64,000 nt of DNA, taken from assembly GCA_009192285.1 (NCBI GenBank), contig CM018605.1:768767-832766 (forward strand), read 5' to 3'. Below, one piece after another: positions 11,275 to 23,204 of the stretch. The first letter of the stretch is position 1; each line of letters starts with the position of its first letter. Source of the DNA: Morchella semilibera. Lineage: Eukaryota > Ascomycota > Pezizomycetes > Pezizales > Morchellaceae. The notes below the pieces were generated by a model. It did no database searches. It was not told the DNA's origin and was given only the letters and a program-made list of their open reading frames with translations. The position numbers and the translations under genes were made by a program.

Positions 11275-12118
11275 GACGGTCGAGTGATGAGTTGTGTTGT
11301 TGTGTATATGTGTGTGAGGAACGAACGACGTCAGACAGCTAGGGGTAGGAGAAGAGGTTGCTTTGCTTTGCTTTGCTTTGCTTGCTTGCTTGTCCGCTTG
11401 CTTTGCTTACGATGGCATGTCTGCTGCTGTCGCCCAGTTGCATTCAGGAAAGAAAGACTTGGCAGCAGTAGCGCACAGACAAATCAACCGGACATCCGTT
11501 CTTTCCTTTTTGTTTGTCTTGGCGACCGACGGCTTTGTTGATCTGATCATCATAAGACAACACTCAGACACCGCACTAAGAACCAAGAACATCGATTCTG
11601 AACTCCGTACCTCCACTAAAACTCCACTACTGTAGGTAACCCATCCATCCATCCATCCACCCACCCTCAACCATCACCACCATCACCACCACCACACCTC
11701 CTCCCCTCCTCCTCCTCCTCCTCCCCCTCCTCCCCCTCCTCCACAGTCACATCATCAGACTAGCTTTCCGAACAATCAACACGGAGGAGAGGGCAAGGGA
11801 ACAGCTAAACCACTTTCACTAACAGGCCAACTTTAAAGGAAAAAAAAAAAAAGACACACACTCTCTCTCACACACACACTCTCTCAATCACTTACTCTCA
11901 GCACACAGCTAGCAGGAAGGAAACAAACAAACCGCCCAACCACCTACAATCATTACCAATAAAAATATATACATACCCCCTCCAGCCATTATATTCTACA
12001 CCCCCCAAATCATAACAAACAACACTAAACTCCCGGCCGCTCCCCCCCCCCCCCCCCCCCCAAAGCCAAAACATCCATAGAAAGAAAGAGAGAGAAAAGG
12101 CACCACACTCCTTACACA
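11275..12118. promoter_or_regulatory. Divergent promoter region between EAF6 and BUB2-type gene
   Basis: This 844-bp spacer serves two divergent genes and is dominated by simple sequence. It has a CTTTG run (about 11358-11405), a CCATC run (11640-11660), a CCT/CCCCT pyrimidine tract (11697-11745), an A-run near 11840, a CT/CA stretch (11855-11885) and an uninterrupted C run (about 12043-12060) close to the BUB2-type start. Long pyrimidine tracts upstream of start codons are common in filamentous fungal promoters. No specific factor site is claimed. Confidence 0.5.
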
Positions 12119-13585
12119 ATGTCCTCCACCAACACAGGCCCTCTACGGCGCATGAAGAAATTCGCCTCCTCGTCAGTCCTGGACAGTAACTATAGTGACG
12201 CCGCTCCACCCGCTCCACCCGCCTACAACAGCCTCCGGACGCTCACAAACATTACCAACCAGCCCCTAACAACCCGAGCTCGTTCGCACTCGCACTCATA
12301 CTCGAACTCGCAGACGGCCAGCGACAGCAAGCAGCAGCCGGGCCCGCAGCGCTTCGCAAAGAAGGCCCAATCGCAGGCGACACTACAACCAAAGCAGCAC
12401 ATAACTATTGAGAGCCTGATCAGCAACCCGCCCGCCTCCCTGGCGGAGGCCCTTGTGGAGCTGCGGTATCTCATCCTTACCGAGGGCGTCACGGCGGACC
12501 TGGACGGAAATGTATGTCCATATACTGCCCATCCCACCCCCCCCCCCATCTTACCAGAGATCTATATATAAATATATACATATATATAGATTAGTAGGGT
12601 AGAGATAGATAGTAGAGAGAGAAGAGAAAGAGAACTTACGAAGCACCTAGTCCCCCTTCCGAATATACATCTGGTCCATTCTCCTCGGCGTAACCCCCAT
12701 GCGCACCAGCGACTACGTGCTCCTCGTGCGCCGCGGCGCCTCCAGCAGCTACTCTAAGATCCGTAACGACACTTTTCGCACGCTCGCCACGGACCCGCTC
12801 TTCCGTCGGCGGGTGTCGGAGGCTTCACTAATCCGGCTACTCAATGCATTCCAGTGGAAGATGCGGGACGCGGGCGTCGACGCGCAATACGTGCAGGGCA
12901 TGAATGTCATTGCAGCGCCGTTCCTATATGCGGCCAGGAGCGAGGTGGAGGCCTTCTCGCTCTTTGCTGTCTTTATACAGAGGGAGTGCCCGGCATATGT
13001 GAGACCGACAATGGAGGGGGTTCATAGAGGATTGAAGGTAGGTTCTGGAACGGTTAGGATGGGAGATATGGGGAGGCGCTGATCTGTGTGATGTAGCTTG
13101 TGGATCAGTGTCTGGAGACGGTAGACCCGAAGTTGTACAGGCATCTGCAGGAAAAGTTCCTTTCTGCAGAGCTATACGCATTCCCATGTTTGTTTCCCCT
13201 CTCCACAAAAAACTCAGGCGCTTCCTCTAACATAACCCCATAGCGGTCTTAACCCTCTCCGCCTGTACCCCGCCGCTCCCGGAGGTTCTAAAATTATGGG
13301 ATTTCCTCCTTGCCTACGGCGCTCACCTCAACATCCTCTGCGTCGTCGCCCAGCTACTCCTAATGCGCGACGAGCTTCTTGCCGCCCAAAGGTACCCCCT
13401 CCTCCCCCCCTTTCCCCCCATCTTATCCAACTCGTACTAACTCACCCGCTACCCTCAAAAGCCCAATGAAGCTCCTTCGCCAGTTCCCGCCTCTCAACTC
13501 AAAAACAATCATCAGCGTCGCCGTCAGCCTGGTGCGTAAGATTCCTGAGGAGCTCTTTGAGGAGCTGGTCAACCATGCTAGGTAA
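12119..13585 (+). CDS. TBC-domain GTPase-activating protein, Bub2/Cdc16 type
   Basis: Predicted 380-aa protein in five exons: 12119-12511, 12651-13037, 13097-13187, 13244-13391 and 13462-13585 (1143 nt, in frame). Bub2/Cdc16 with its partner Bfa1/Byr4 forms the GAP for the spindle-pole GTPase Tem1/Spg1 that controls mitotic exit and septation. The first ~100 residues are low complexity. The TBC domain follows from about residue 110: LRYLILTEGV, SPFRIYIWSILLGV, the Arg-finger motif KIRNDTFRT (Arg near residue 174), SLIRLLNAFQWK and the Gln-finger motif YVQGMN (Gln near 213). The C-terminal part reads YAFPSVLTL...LWDFLLAYGAHLNILCVVAQLLLMRDELL and ends ELFEELVNHAR. The KIRNDTFRTLATDPLF block is what points to Bub2/Cdc16 rather than another TBC group. 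Another short intron at the very end cannot be excluded. Confidence 0.88.
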
Positions 13586-15160
13586 TGGTTTGCTTAAAAG
13601 TTTTTATTTATTATTTTCTTGTTTTTTATTATTATATTTGTTTGGTAACTATGGTTTTTGTGGGGGGCGCCTGGGGCGTGCGTTTGCTTCTTCTTTTCTT
13701 CTTCCCTTGCTTTCTTGGCCTTTTTTGCCCTTTTTCCTTCGGATTAATTCCCTATGTTATTGCTATTGATTAGTTTTGCAGCCGAGTGCGGATTTTGTTT
13801 CCGTTTGTTGTTTCTTTGCGGGCCTGGTGGAGTTGGGATCTCGTTTTGTCCTTTTTTTATATATATATCCAGATCAGATTTCCCATTTATTTCTCTCTTC
13901 TTTTCTCCCCGATCTATCATGTTTGTCTTGTTTTTCTTTTCTCCCATATCATGAATACTGCGTGGACGGGGTTCTTGAATACTATTACCTTGGTGGTATA
14001 CTTTATGATGTAGTTACATATCATTTTTGACTAGCTAAGGCTAGCTGTCCTGTTGGTCACTTGATTGGTTTTGGAAGGGATAGGGAATAGGGAATAGGGA
14101 ATAGGGAATAGGGAATAGGGAATAGGTTGGCGAATCTGTGGGGTTCTAAAGAGGGAATACGCGCAGGGAATAGGGAGTCAGTGGGAGTGGAGTGGTGAGA
14201 CAGAATGTGAATAGACTTTTACCAACGCTGCGCGTATTATGAGAAGGTGTGAAGTAAAGCAAGTGCTTAGTTCACGGTGATCAAAGTATATACGTGCGGT
14301 GACTGTATTTGGCCACTGATGTGTAGAGTATAGTCATGGGGTATCACTCGGAGGGCAGTTCCCGGTTGTGAATGTAGTTGAGAACAGGGCCCTGGAAGCA
14401 CAAGAGCGAAACTAAACGCCTGGAGAAGTAAGAGGGTGGGAAGTCACCGGCCACGATTGCGGACCGTGGTGATAACCTATAGCGTGCTGACTCGGTCGAG
14501 CTTGGAAAGCGTGGACCATGGCTATTGTTCATCCTACCTGGTAGTACTATAGAACCGCCATTACTCCTTTCTCTTTCCCCCTCTCCATAGACATTCACCA
14601 CTCAACAACTCCGACTCGTACAGCCCACCGGATAGGAAAGAGGTATGTACGTCCCCCTCGCCCGGGTTTCTATACCAAGACACCACGCAGTCTTCAATAT
14701 ATCTGGCCCCTTTCTTAGCCGTGACCGTGGGCGCGGGTTGAGTAAGATCTGGACGTAGAGTGACTTTCAGAATCATCGAGTGTCACTCGCATGCCAAGAG
14801 ACACTATACCAGTACGCGGCGTTGTATGCTGTGGTCGGATGGGTTCTTTGAATTATTGGCGTTCCGGTGTGCGTGTTTGGGGAGAGGGTTGTTGGGTCTT
14901 GGTTGTTATTTAGTTTGGAGCCCTTAGGCTCCTTTGGTGGCTGGGTGTGAGGTTGGCGACTGGTCGACTCCATTGCTTCCCTCTCAGGTGTTGACGCCTA
15001 TAACCAGAAATTCATAAATACGCAAAAAAAAGAGAAGAAAAAAAAGAATAGAATGATGTTCTAGGCGCACCACTTACGTACCTAGAGCCATTCCCCGCCC
15101 CATATCTATATCCCAGGACCTACTTCCTACCGCCGGGGACCAAACATGCGGTGCGGCGGT

Positions 15161-15193
<33 letters not shown>

Positions 15194-18100
15194 AAGCCCC
15201 AACTAACTACCAATCTCTTAAAACATTAGGGCCCTACGGGCCCCACAGCTTTTGGATATAGTGGACTCATGGGTCACATACTGTGAGGAGGAGCAGCAAG
15301 TTCTGAGCACTACATACTAAGTGTTGGCGCTCCACGACACTTTCGGGGGCGGGGTCAGGGCCTAGTACGTACCATTTCGCCGGTTTGCCTTCTCCTTCTC
15401 CCCATAGCCCATTGCAACTACGACGCGCAACTCTAGGAGGGTCCATGCCGCATTTACGTTGTGAGGGTACCTATGAGCGCCGCTCGACCTGGGGTTATAA
15501 AGTCGGTGGGTCTCAGACTGCCGGGGGTGTATGTATCATATTCCGTACACAAAGACAGATCCGGGGGACGACCCGCGTGTACTTTTGCTTCTGGGCCGTG
15601 TATTACTAAGTTACATGTAAAACGTGTATACACTGAAAACCTTTCCATCTACAGCACCAGTGCTGGGTCGGGATCCAAACTTGGTGTATTCAACTCAGAA
15701 ATCTCGCAGGGGATAGAGGAGGCCGCTACCCCCCCCCCCCACGTATACTTACTGACGCCGATAATCTTGACGCTTTTCTGAATAACTGGGACCAATACTT
15801 CACTACGGGTAGTACTTAGCGCACCGCGAGCCACAGGAGGAGGTGCACCTAAGATACAAACCACGGCACCACTTTTCCGGGAGTGTGTGCATAGACTTGC
15901 AGTTGACTTTACGATATTCTGATTGTATGCAATATTGCGATGATGAATATACGCAGCTATGGAGAATGCGTTGCCATTATATTAGCTATCAGTAAGGCCA
16001 GGGACGGGAATTGATTTTTCACACCCATAGGACACTATCCTGGGACTTGAAGCGTCGGTTCTGCCCCACCTCTGGTACTTAATACTACTTCGTACATGGG
16101 CATAGTAGACAATTCAGGCTTAGTTGGGTGTATACGTACTCGGTAAGGCCGCTCGGCCATATCCGCGAACACCAATCCGCCCTACTATGCTACCCAGGGA
16201 GAGGCGATACATCATGATAGAGTCTGACTGATAGTTTGCCTTCCACAGCTTCGGAAGTCGGTGAGATGATGGACGTAGTGGTGGGAATGCCCAAGATTTT
16301 TAGCGTCCTCTATACGGCTAATGGTTATCGCGAAACACTTATTGTCCCCCTTCTCCTCAGCCCATTAACTCATACTCTCCACATCTACATACATATAGAC
16401 CTACCTGGTTTAGTTCTCTGTCTTTAATCTCAGGTACACATATAAACATTTCACGACCACCATACCATCCTTCACAGCACATCACTCGCCTCTCTCTCTC
16501 TCTCTCTCTCGGATAAACCCCTCTGACCCTGGCACCTCCATGTTATCGGGCACATAGGTGCCCTCACTGGATCGGTAAAAGCTGCATCGAACCGAGCAAG
16601 CAGGCTACATATGTACCTCTGTACCTGCACCTGCATGTCTGAATTCACATGCCAACACGGCAACCCCCGACCCGGCCGGCCGACCCACCCTAACGCCTTA
16701 CGCAATACGTTCCCCGGCTAAGGTCCTGACTGACTGACTGACACTTTGACGGGTCTTGGCCCGCCCCCAACCCCATATTCCACTAGACTACGTGAGGGGG
16801 AAAAAAGAAATCGTGGGGCAAGGGCCGCAAGGCTAGACTGGGACACAGACTTTTGGACCTAAATAAATTATGCGTACGCGCCGCATCACAATTCACAGAA
16901 GGGTCGCAGATAATTTACCTAATTATCCAGCCCCTGACTTGAGAAGGGGAAGGGGATATATATACATACCCTACTATTAGGAATCACTCTAGAACGGTGA
17001 TCTCGATGGTAGATGTGCCGATTGCTGGCTGCTAGTCGTTGATGCATTACTTGCAAATTCCATCCGGGGCGTAGTGTATCGGAACCTGTTGTATAGTAGA
17101 AAGGTCAGCGAGTGATACACTATGAACACTGAGTTACGTCTACTTTATACCCTTAGGTTTCTTTGCGGCATCTAGAATGAAGCTATAGGTTGATCAATAT
17201 ATTATGTAGATCATATTAATACAACTAGCTACCAATCTCAAATCCCGAGGTCGGGGGGGCTCGACCGTCTTAACTTCTAGTTAGTTATTACCGAGTAGTA
17301 CCGCGGCATCTAGTAATGGGTTTTCCTAGCACTCTCGATCTATCTCGGTACCGAATAGTGAGTGACCTGGTACGCGTATATAATGCGGGGGTGCGGAAAA
17401 TTATATTCCCTAGCGGTGCTAGGGATTCTGCGCACGTGAATTAGCCTGGGATACCGAGGAAGCTCCAAATTGCAACTGGGTAGAGTGTAGAGTATCTTAA
17501 GTGTGCTTATGAAGACACAGTTAGATCAGGGGGTTACATATGCACAACAGATTTGGGCAGAAAAGACTTCCAGGAGGGGGAGGGGGGGGGGGAATCTTGA
17601 CCTTATATACCCAGGCCCTAATAGTTGCCTATATATCAGCAGGGTAGGTTGTTATGGATGACCTGTAGTTAGTTTGTCCGAGTACCGGTAAAGAGGCAGG
17701 CAAGTACATGTCTTTGATATCTAAAGTCTCCACTAGATTAGTGCAAAACACTTCTAGGAGTAATATGCCACGCATATGGTAAGCCCGCGGCGCCGGTACT
17801 ACCATATCGGTAGTTATACAAAGTTAAAGGAACCACTTAATCATACAAAACACCATCTATATCCTAATTAATCAAAAACAATATATTATAAATTATATGT
17901 CCCCCCCAATGCACCATGGCCAGCGAGGAACTAGCCTTTGTACGCTGCCCAAGGACCCAATAATAGTCAATTGCAAGACCAACACAATCGAGATACTAAA
18001 AGAATATGGCCACCACCAATTGGAGGTGTAGCTCCTCCATATATTACCTAGTGTCCAGGCCTAATTCTTGTGGGAGTTATAAATTTGGTGAACTAAATGT

Positions 18101-19711
18101 TTGTACAGGCTTCCGCAAACTTGGGAATGAGGTAGATACTTGCCCTTCATATTATTGAATTGATGGGTGGATAATTATTCTGTTTTCTTACTTATATAAG
18201 AGCATAGATGGCTTCCTATAACCATACTGGCCGCTATATCTAGACCTGTTCTGCATTTACATAGACGGTTATCCGAATGATAGCTCTACACCTCGTAGGA
18301 GGAGCAAGTGGAAGGGCACCCCCTCCCCTATACATGGTCTAAAGCCTTTAAACCCAATTTGCCCCGGCCCCCCGAAAATCCCGCTCCCCCCCCCCCCCCC
18401 CCAATCGATTACCCATACGTACCACAATACACCTATATATGATTAGAAATTGGAAATCAATATAAACTATAAGCCTCAGCACTCGGACCATAGTATAGAA
18501 GACAATCTTACAAGTTCCGTAATCATAGACTGTACACTTAGTATGACCACGGGAAGCCATCCAAGCTTCATTGTTCAGGCTAGCGTTGCCCGTTCGAGAT
18601 GATAGTTGTAAATGGGAAAACCTGGATGTTGGTTGGTGGAAATGATGATGTGCGCAATAGACGCAACATACACCATCACTCACACACCTGGGCTATACCG
18701 ATTGAGAGCACTCCTTCCATTCGCCTAGCTAACATGTATGTCAATAATAGTACGTGAATGATACCGTATGTAAGTACTTAATGTACGTACCAACTTGATA
18801 TTCTAATTTAATACATGTACATGTAGTACATATGTAAGTATACATGTATGTACCACATTGAAGGCCCTTTGAACATGTATATACATACATGTATGTAGGT
18901 ACATTCAGTACATACGACAGTTCACATAATATCATAATACCCAGGTTCACTCTCAGCCCTCCCACGGTAATTACAACAAGCTGGAGTAACCATAGGGGAT
19001 AGGCACGAGGCTAAATCATACCTACATGTAACCCGACCGGTTCCCCAATACCATACCACCGGGTACCTTATACTCTATCAGCTCTTCACTAACAAAAATT
19101 TAGGTATTTCTACAAAAGATCAAGAACACGTTATACGACACTAGTGAGGAGCGGCCTCTGGCTGCATATGTAATCGTCAGTTCGAGAAACCACCGACAAC
19201 TTAAAGATCCAGAAACCTCACAGCCCTGTTCAATGCAATAATCTTGGCACACAGTCGGGGCCACCTGCCGCTGCACGGCATGCTGGGCCCTCCTTGCTCG
19301 CGTGAGAGAAGAAATATTATCTTGGTTAGAGGGTTATTATATAGTGATTGAGGTCTGCCAATGTATGCCGTCTCCCTTAACATACCCAATTCTTTGCCTA
19401 TTGACAGTTGTAACCCACCAGACCACAGGGGCAGCTAACCATCCAATTTAAACCTTCCGTGATGACAGAGATACGTATATACCTGACTACCCCCTTTGAC
19501 TGCTTATATATACGCAATAGAAATTCGGGTAGAAAAGAAGTTCAAATAACATTGGGCATGCACTTAGGACGTCAAGTTTAGTGTTCAGACAATACACGGT
19601 TAAGACTGTAAGGGCGCAGTCTAGAATAGAGATAGACAATAGTAATATAATAGCAAACCGACAAAATATCATATATATAGGCCGCCTAACAACTGACCCT
19701 TCCCCCTATCT
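13586..19711. other. 6-kb gene-free region
   Basis: No open frame with family features is visible. It contains the T-rich 3' flank of the BUB2-type gene (to about 13960), the GGGAATA minisatellite, a GAGA/CTCT run (16491-16510), a GACT run (16726-16742), a G run (about 17575-17592) and a C run (18387-18403). TACATGTA palindromes cluster at 18810-18900. Copies of the CGAGTGATA motif occur at 14334-14350 and 17109-17125. The rest is unremarkable, probably decayed repeat sequence. Confidence 0.55.
14076..14127 (+). repeat. GGGAATA minisatellite
   Basis: About six perfect head-to-tail copies of the heptamer GGGAATA, preceded by an imperfect GGGATA. A partial copy recurs at 14166-14175. The unit resembles, but is not, the TTAGGG telomere repeat. 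Confidence 0.85.
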
Positions 19712-21745
19712 TCAGCGCCTTCTACGCCTCTTAATCCTATCTGCCATGGTTAACCCAGCACCTAGGTTTTCTAATTTGATATCTAGCTCTTGGTCCTCCC
19801 TTTCAGCCCTCGAGGTCCTCTTCGAACCCGAGCCTGCCTCTTCTTTCACTGCTTTCCTCCCGCTTTTGGTAGCCTTCTCCTTATTAACGACAAACTTTTT
19901 TTTGGCACTTTTTTCCTTTTTGACGGCCCTCTCCTCGTCTTCTTCCTCCTCCTCCTCTTCTACGTCATCCTCCCTTTTGACCTCCACCTTTACGTTTCTC
20001 CGGTCAGCCCTCTTTATGATGGTATTGGCCGTGTGACCTTCCTTCTTGGCCTCAACTTTGGTTCTTCTCTTACTCCTTCTCACAACATCGGTATGAATAA
20101 CTTGGCCATCTTCTCTCCTCACATCAGTGGTGGCGCTGGTGGTCTCCGCATCTACTCCGTCCCCGCCCTTATCTCCATTCTTAACCCTGACCTCAAGCTT
20201 AACCTTTCTTGCAGTCTCTCCAGTGTCTGTTCCATCCTCATCTTTAACTCCTACTTGGACCTCACTTGATATCTCCTTCTCCATAGCGATACTATTACTG
20301 GTACCAGGTAAATCTTCACCACTACTGTTACCCCCTAATTCCTTGCCCTTGACCTCCCGCTTCAAGGTCTTAGTCGTAGACTTCTCAACTTTGACCTCCT
20401 TGACTGCAAATGTTTTCAAGTCTGCCGCAAAAAGAACCTGTTCAGACCCAAGCCGTGAGTATTTTCCCATTAAATTAGTAAAGTCTAGTAGATGAACCAA
20501 CCGAGTGTGCCCACCCCGCTTCCTCTCCCCAGAGATCTCTGAAGTGGTCTCCAATCGCCAAATAAGTCGCCTTAGTTAGGCTCTTATGCTTCCCCTTCCC
20601 AAATCTATAATCCCGCATCGCAATCTGCCACACTATCCCCATATACCAGCGTTGGTTTCACCTCATTAACTCACACCTCCAGAGCGCTGAAATAACATAC
20701 CATGTGTATCAACAGGAACGCTCTCCTTCTTATCCAAGCTCATTAGGCACACGCAGTCGGCCACTTTCGGGCCTACTCCCTGAAGCTCTAATAGGGCTTC
20801 ATGTGCCTCTTGATAAGGAACGTGCCGCAACCCGTGCAACCAGTCTTCCCCGTGTGCAGCAACAATCTGTGCGGTCTGATGAATGTACTTCGCGCGGTAA
20901 CCAAACCCCAGTTCTCGAAGCTTCCCTTCGACACTGGCAGATGTGAGTTTAGACGGCGGTGGAAAGTCATAGTAGGACTCCTCCCCGAGCTGCCCAAGTG
21001 ATTCCCCAAATGTTATGCAAAGGTTCTCAACCTAGTTATTGAGTGTTAGCATGTAGTTAATCGAGGTGATATTCGTACCAATTTGTCGGTTTATATCTCT
21101 CTAAAAATTGGCAGGGCAGTATCGAGATTACCATCTGTCCAATGCGACTGATATTATTGTTTGATGAGCAGATAAATGATACTAGGTTCTCCCATGGGCC
21201 CTGTCGCAGAATCCGGATTCCTGTGAAGGCGGGAGCCTTCTCCCTAAAGTGTGGATCGCGAGATGACCATTTCTCATAAAGCTCGGTCAAATTTACAGAA
21301 AGATTGAAATAATCGCGTATCAATTCGGCCGTATCGTCTATAGCAATACCATTCTCATATTTTATATATTGTTCCCTCTTGATGTTGTCTTCTTCCTTTT
21401 GTATCACCGCGGGAGAAGGAAATATTGCACGGAAGTAAAGGTGGGTAGTATCCTGTTTGAGCGATAATATACGACCACTCAATGCGCAGGACCTGGGTAG
21501 TGTCAGGAACAGGTTATTAGGTTAATCTGGTTCCTCTAATCTATTGTCTTTGGTTTGTAACGCCTCGCTCACCATTCATCGTTCCCGGAGGATTTCCATC
21601 TGAGTTACGAGGCCGTTAGCTTGATTATTTGGTGCTAAACTCAAATGGTAAAACGGTAGGGTGTTTACCTGAATGATTGACCGCAGCGAAGGACTCTAGA
21701 AAGACACAGCTCGCTTGATGGTACGGGTATCTTCTTCCACTCCAT
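19712..21745 (-). CDS. ogg1: 8-oxoguanine DNA glycosylase/lyase Ogg1 with charged C-terminal extension
   Basis: Predicted 550-aa protein in six exons on the minus strand: 21745-21669, 21599-21573, 21492-21132, 21031-20701, 20632-20502 and 20437-19712 (1653 nt, in frame). Ogg1 excises 8-oxoguanine paired with C and nicks the strand (base-excision repair, nucleus and mitochondria). The N-terminal domain starts MEWKKIPVPSSELCLSRVLRCGQSFRW. The core DYFNLSVNLTELYEKWSSRDPHF and FICSSNNNISRI follow. The helix-hairpin-helix reads LQGVGPKVADCVCLM with the catalytic Lys near residue 244, and PVDTH gives the catalytic Asp near 263, the same 19-residue spacing as in human OGG1. Exon 2 is only 27 nt. After WGEEAGWAHSVLFAADLKTF (about residue 320) comes a ~225-residue Lys/Glu-rich tail with an EEEEEEE-type acidic run and a basic IKRRRRR end, a likely nuclear targeting signal. 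All key residues are present. Confidence 0.93.
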
Positions 21746-21860
21746 GTTTTCGTAGGTGAGTTTTATAGCAGAGAGAGTTTTGTGACAATTGCCTACAGTA
21801 CGTACCAGGTTACGCATGTATCACGTGAAGGGCCCAGACGCGTAGCTTACTAATACCGAT

Positions 21861-21897
21861 GTTCCATGTCCCATGTTCCATGTCCCATGTTCCATGT
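21861..21897 (+). repeat. Tandem repeat of TTCCATGTCCCATG
   Basis: A 14-bp unit (TTCCATGTCCCATG) is repeated about two and a half times, with the half-unit TTCCATG/TCCCATG alternating. It sits about 120 bp upstream of the OGG1 start and may lie in its promoter. Confidence 0.7.
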
Positions 21898-21909
21898 ACT
21901 TCCACACAT

Positions 21910-22120
21910 GGCGCGTTTGGGGGAAGTGTGGTTTAGAAACTACGTTAAGCGGAAGTTTTGTTAGCATTGCTAACTGGGAAGGAAATATTAAGACAAGCTC
22001 AGTTAGGTGATTTTGTAACAGTTTTTGGTGGGGGATGTGTATTGCAACGGGAAGAAAGGTCTAGCCCAGTTTTTCCGTTAACGGCTCTTAACCTCCGTTT
22101 AGGTGGTCGCCAAACGCGCC
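21910..22120. repeat. Possible MITE, about 210 bp
   Basis: The ends GGCGCGTTTGG (21910-21920) and CCAAACGCGCC (22110-22120) are perfect inverted repeats of 11 bp. The interior is AT-rich without open frames, and partial inverse matching continues inward (GTTAAGCGG against CCGTTAACGG). No target duplication is clear. Confidence 0.45.
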
Positions 22121-23120
22121 CTTAGTTACAATGGTCAACTTCTAGGCTTCTTTTAAGAAACCTACATATCGTCTATTTAAACTTAGAGTAGAAGTATTTG
22201 TAATATAATATACATGTATGTGTATACCGTGGTAAGAGTACTCTAAGAGAATTGTTACCCAGGGTAAAGATCACAGATGACACGGGACCTCCATCCCCCC
22301 CGAATGATAGAGGTAGGCCGGGATTCCTGGCTTCTCCTATACATGTAGTCTACGTATCAAAGCGCCAGCTAACCACCGCAGAAATCGATTTCATTCTTTT
22401 AAGCTAGATTAACTACCGAGCGCGGATTAGATACCGGATCCAACCCAATTTATATTTCTATGGACCATGCAGACATGCTATAGTGTATGACTTTTACCGG
22501 TGTGGGTCCCTAGCTCCTGTAAAGATTTTTGGTAAACTAATTATCTACACGGACCTCATGTTCGGTTCGGCATCATAATTTTATGCGCGAAATGTAGGCA
22601 CGGACTTTGAAGGGCGAATGGGAGAAATGGAATACCAAAACCTAAAGCGAGTAATATAGGAATAACCTCGCCGCGGTTAGATCAAACACACTTTCCTTGC
22701 GGCTTAGGAGGTGAATACTTCGAATATGTCTGCTACATATATTCTCTGCCCATATCAAGACCGCCCTTGTCCTGGTGGGTAGATCTTCTATGGTGTGGAT
22801 ACGAGGGTTTGGGGTGGATGAAACGTACTAGGCAGTTTAATACCCCATTCCAGTTAAAGGCAAATCACAGCGGCAGGAGTGTTTTTCGGCCTTTCTACGA
22901 AAAAGGGCTAATACAGGATATCTCCCGTTATTTTCGTCAAATAGTGAGGATCACATAGTATCACTCGAATCATATCTTGCCAACGAAATTCGAGCTCAGA
23001 AAAATCAAGACGAACATCATTGCTTAGATTAAATCTTCGCGGGAATTTAATTCTGTAGAAATGACCACAAACCTAGATGGTTGGTTCAAGGCTTGCTTTC
23101 TCTGTTGTGTATACGTGTCG

Positions 23121-23204
23121 TAGCGTAAACTCTATCTCTTCTATATTTGTATAATTACATACAAATAGTATATAGGGGGAGTCGCGGTGGGAGAGTTTAC
23201 GCTA
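23121..23204. repeat. Short inverted-repeat element, 84 bp
   Basis: TAGCGTAAACTCT at the left and AGAGTTTACGCTA at the right are perfect inverted repeats of 13 bp around an AT-rich centre. This is a hairpin or MITE remnant. Confidence 0.5.

Noticed and set aside
14076-14127. GGGAATA array as an internal telomere
   Set aside because: The unit is seven bases and lacks TTAGGG; no subtelomeric features nearby.
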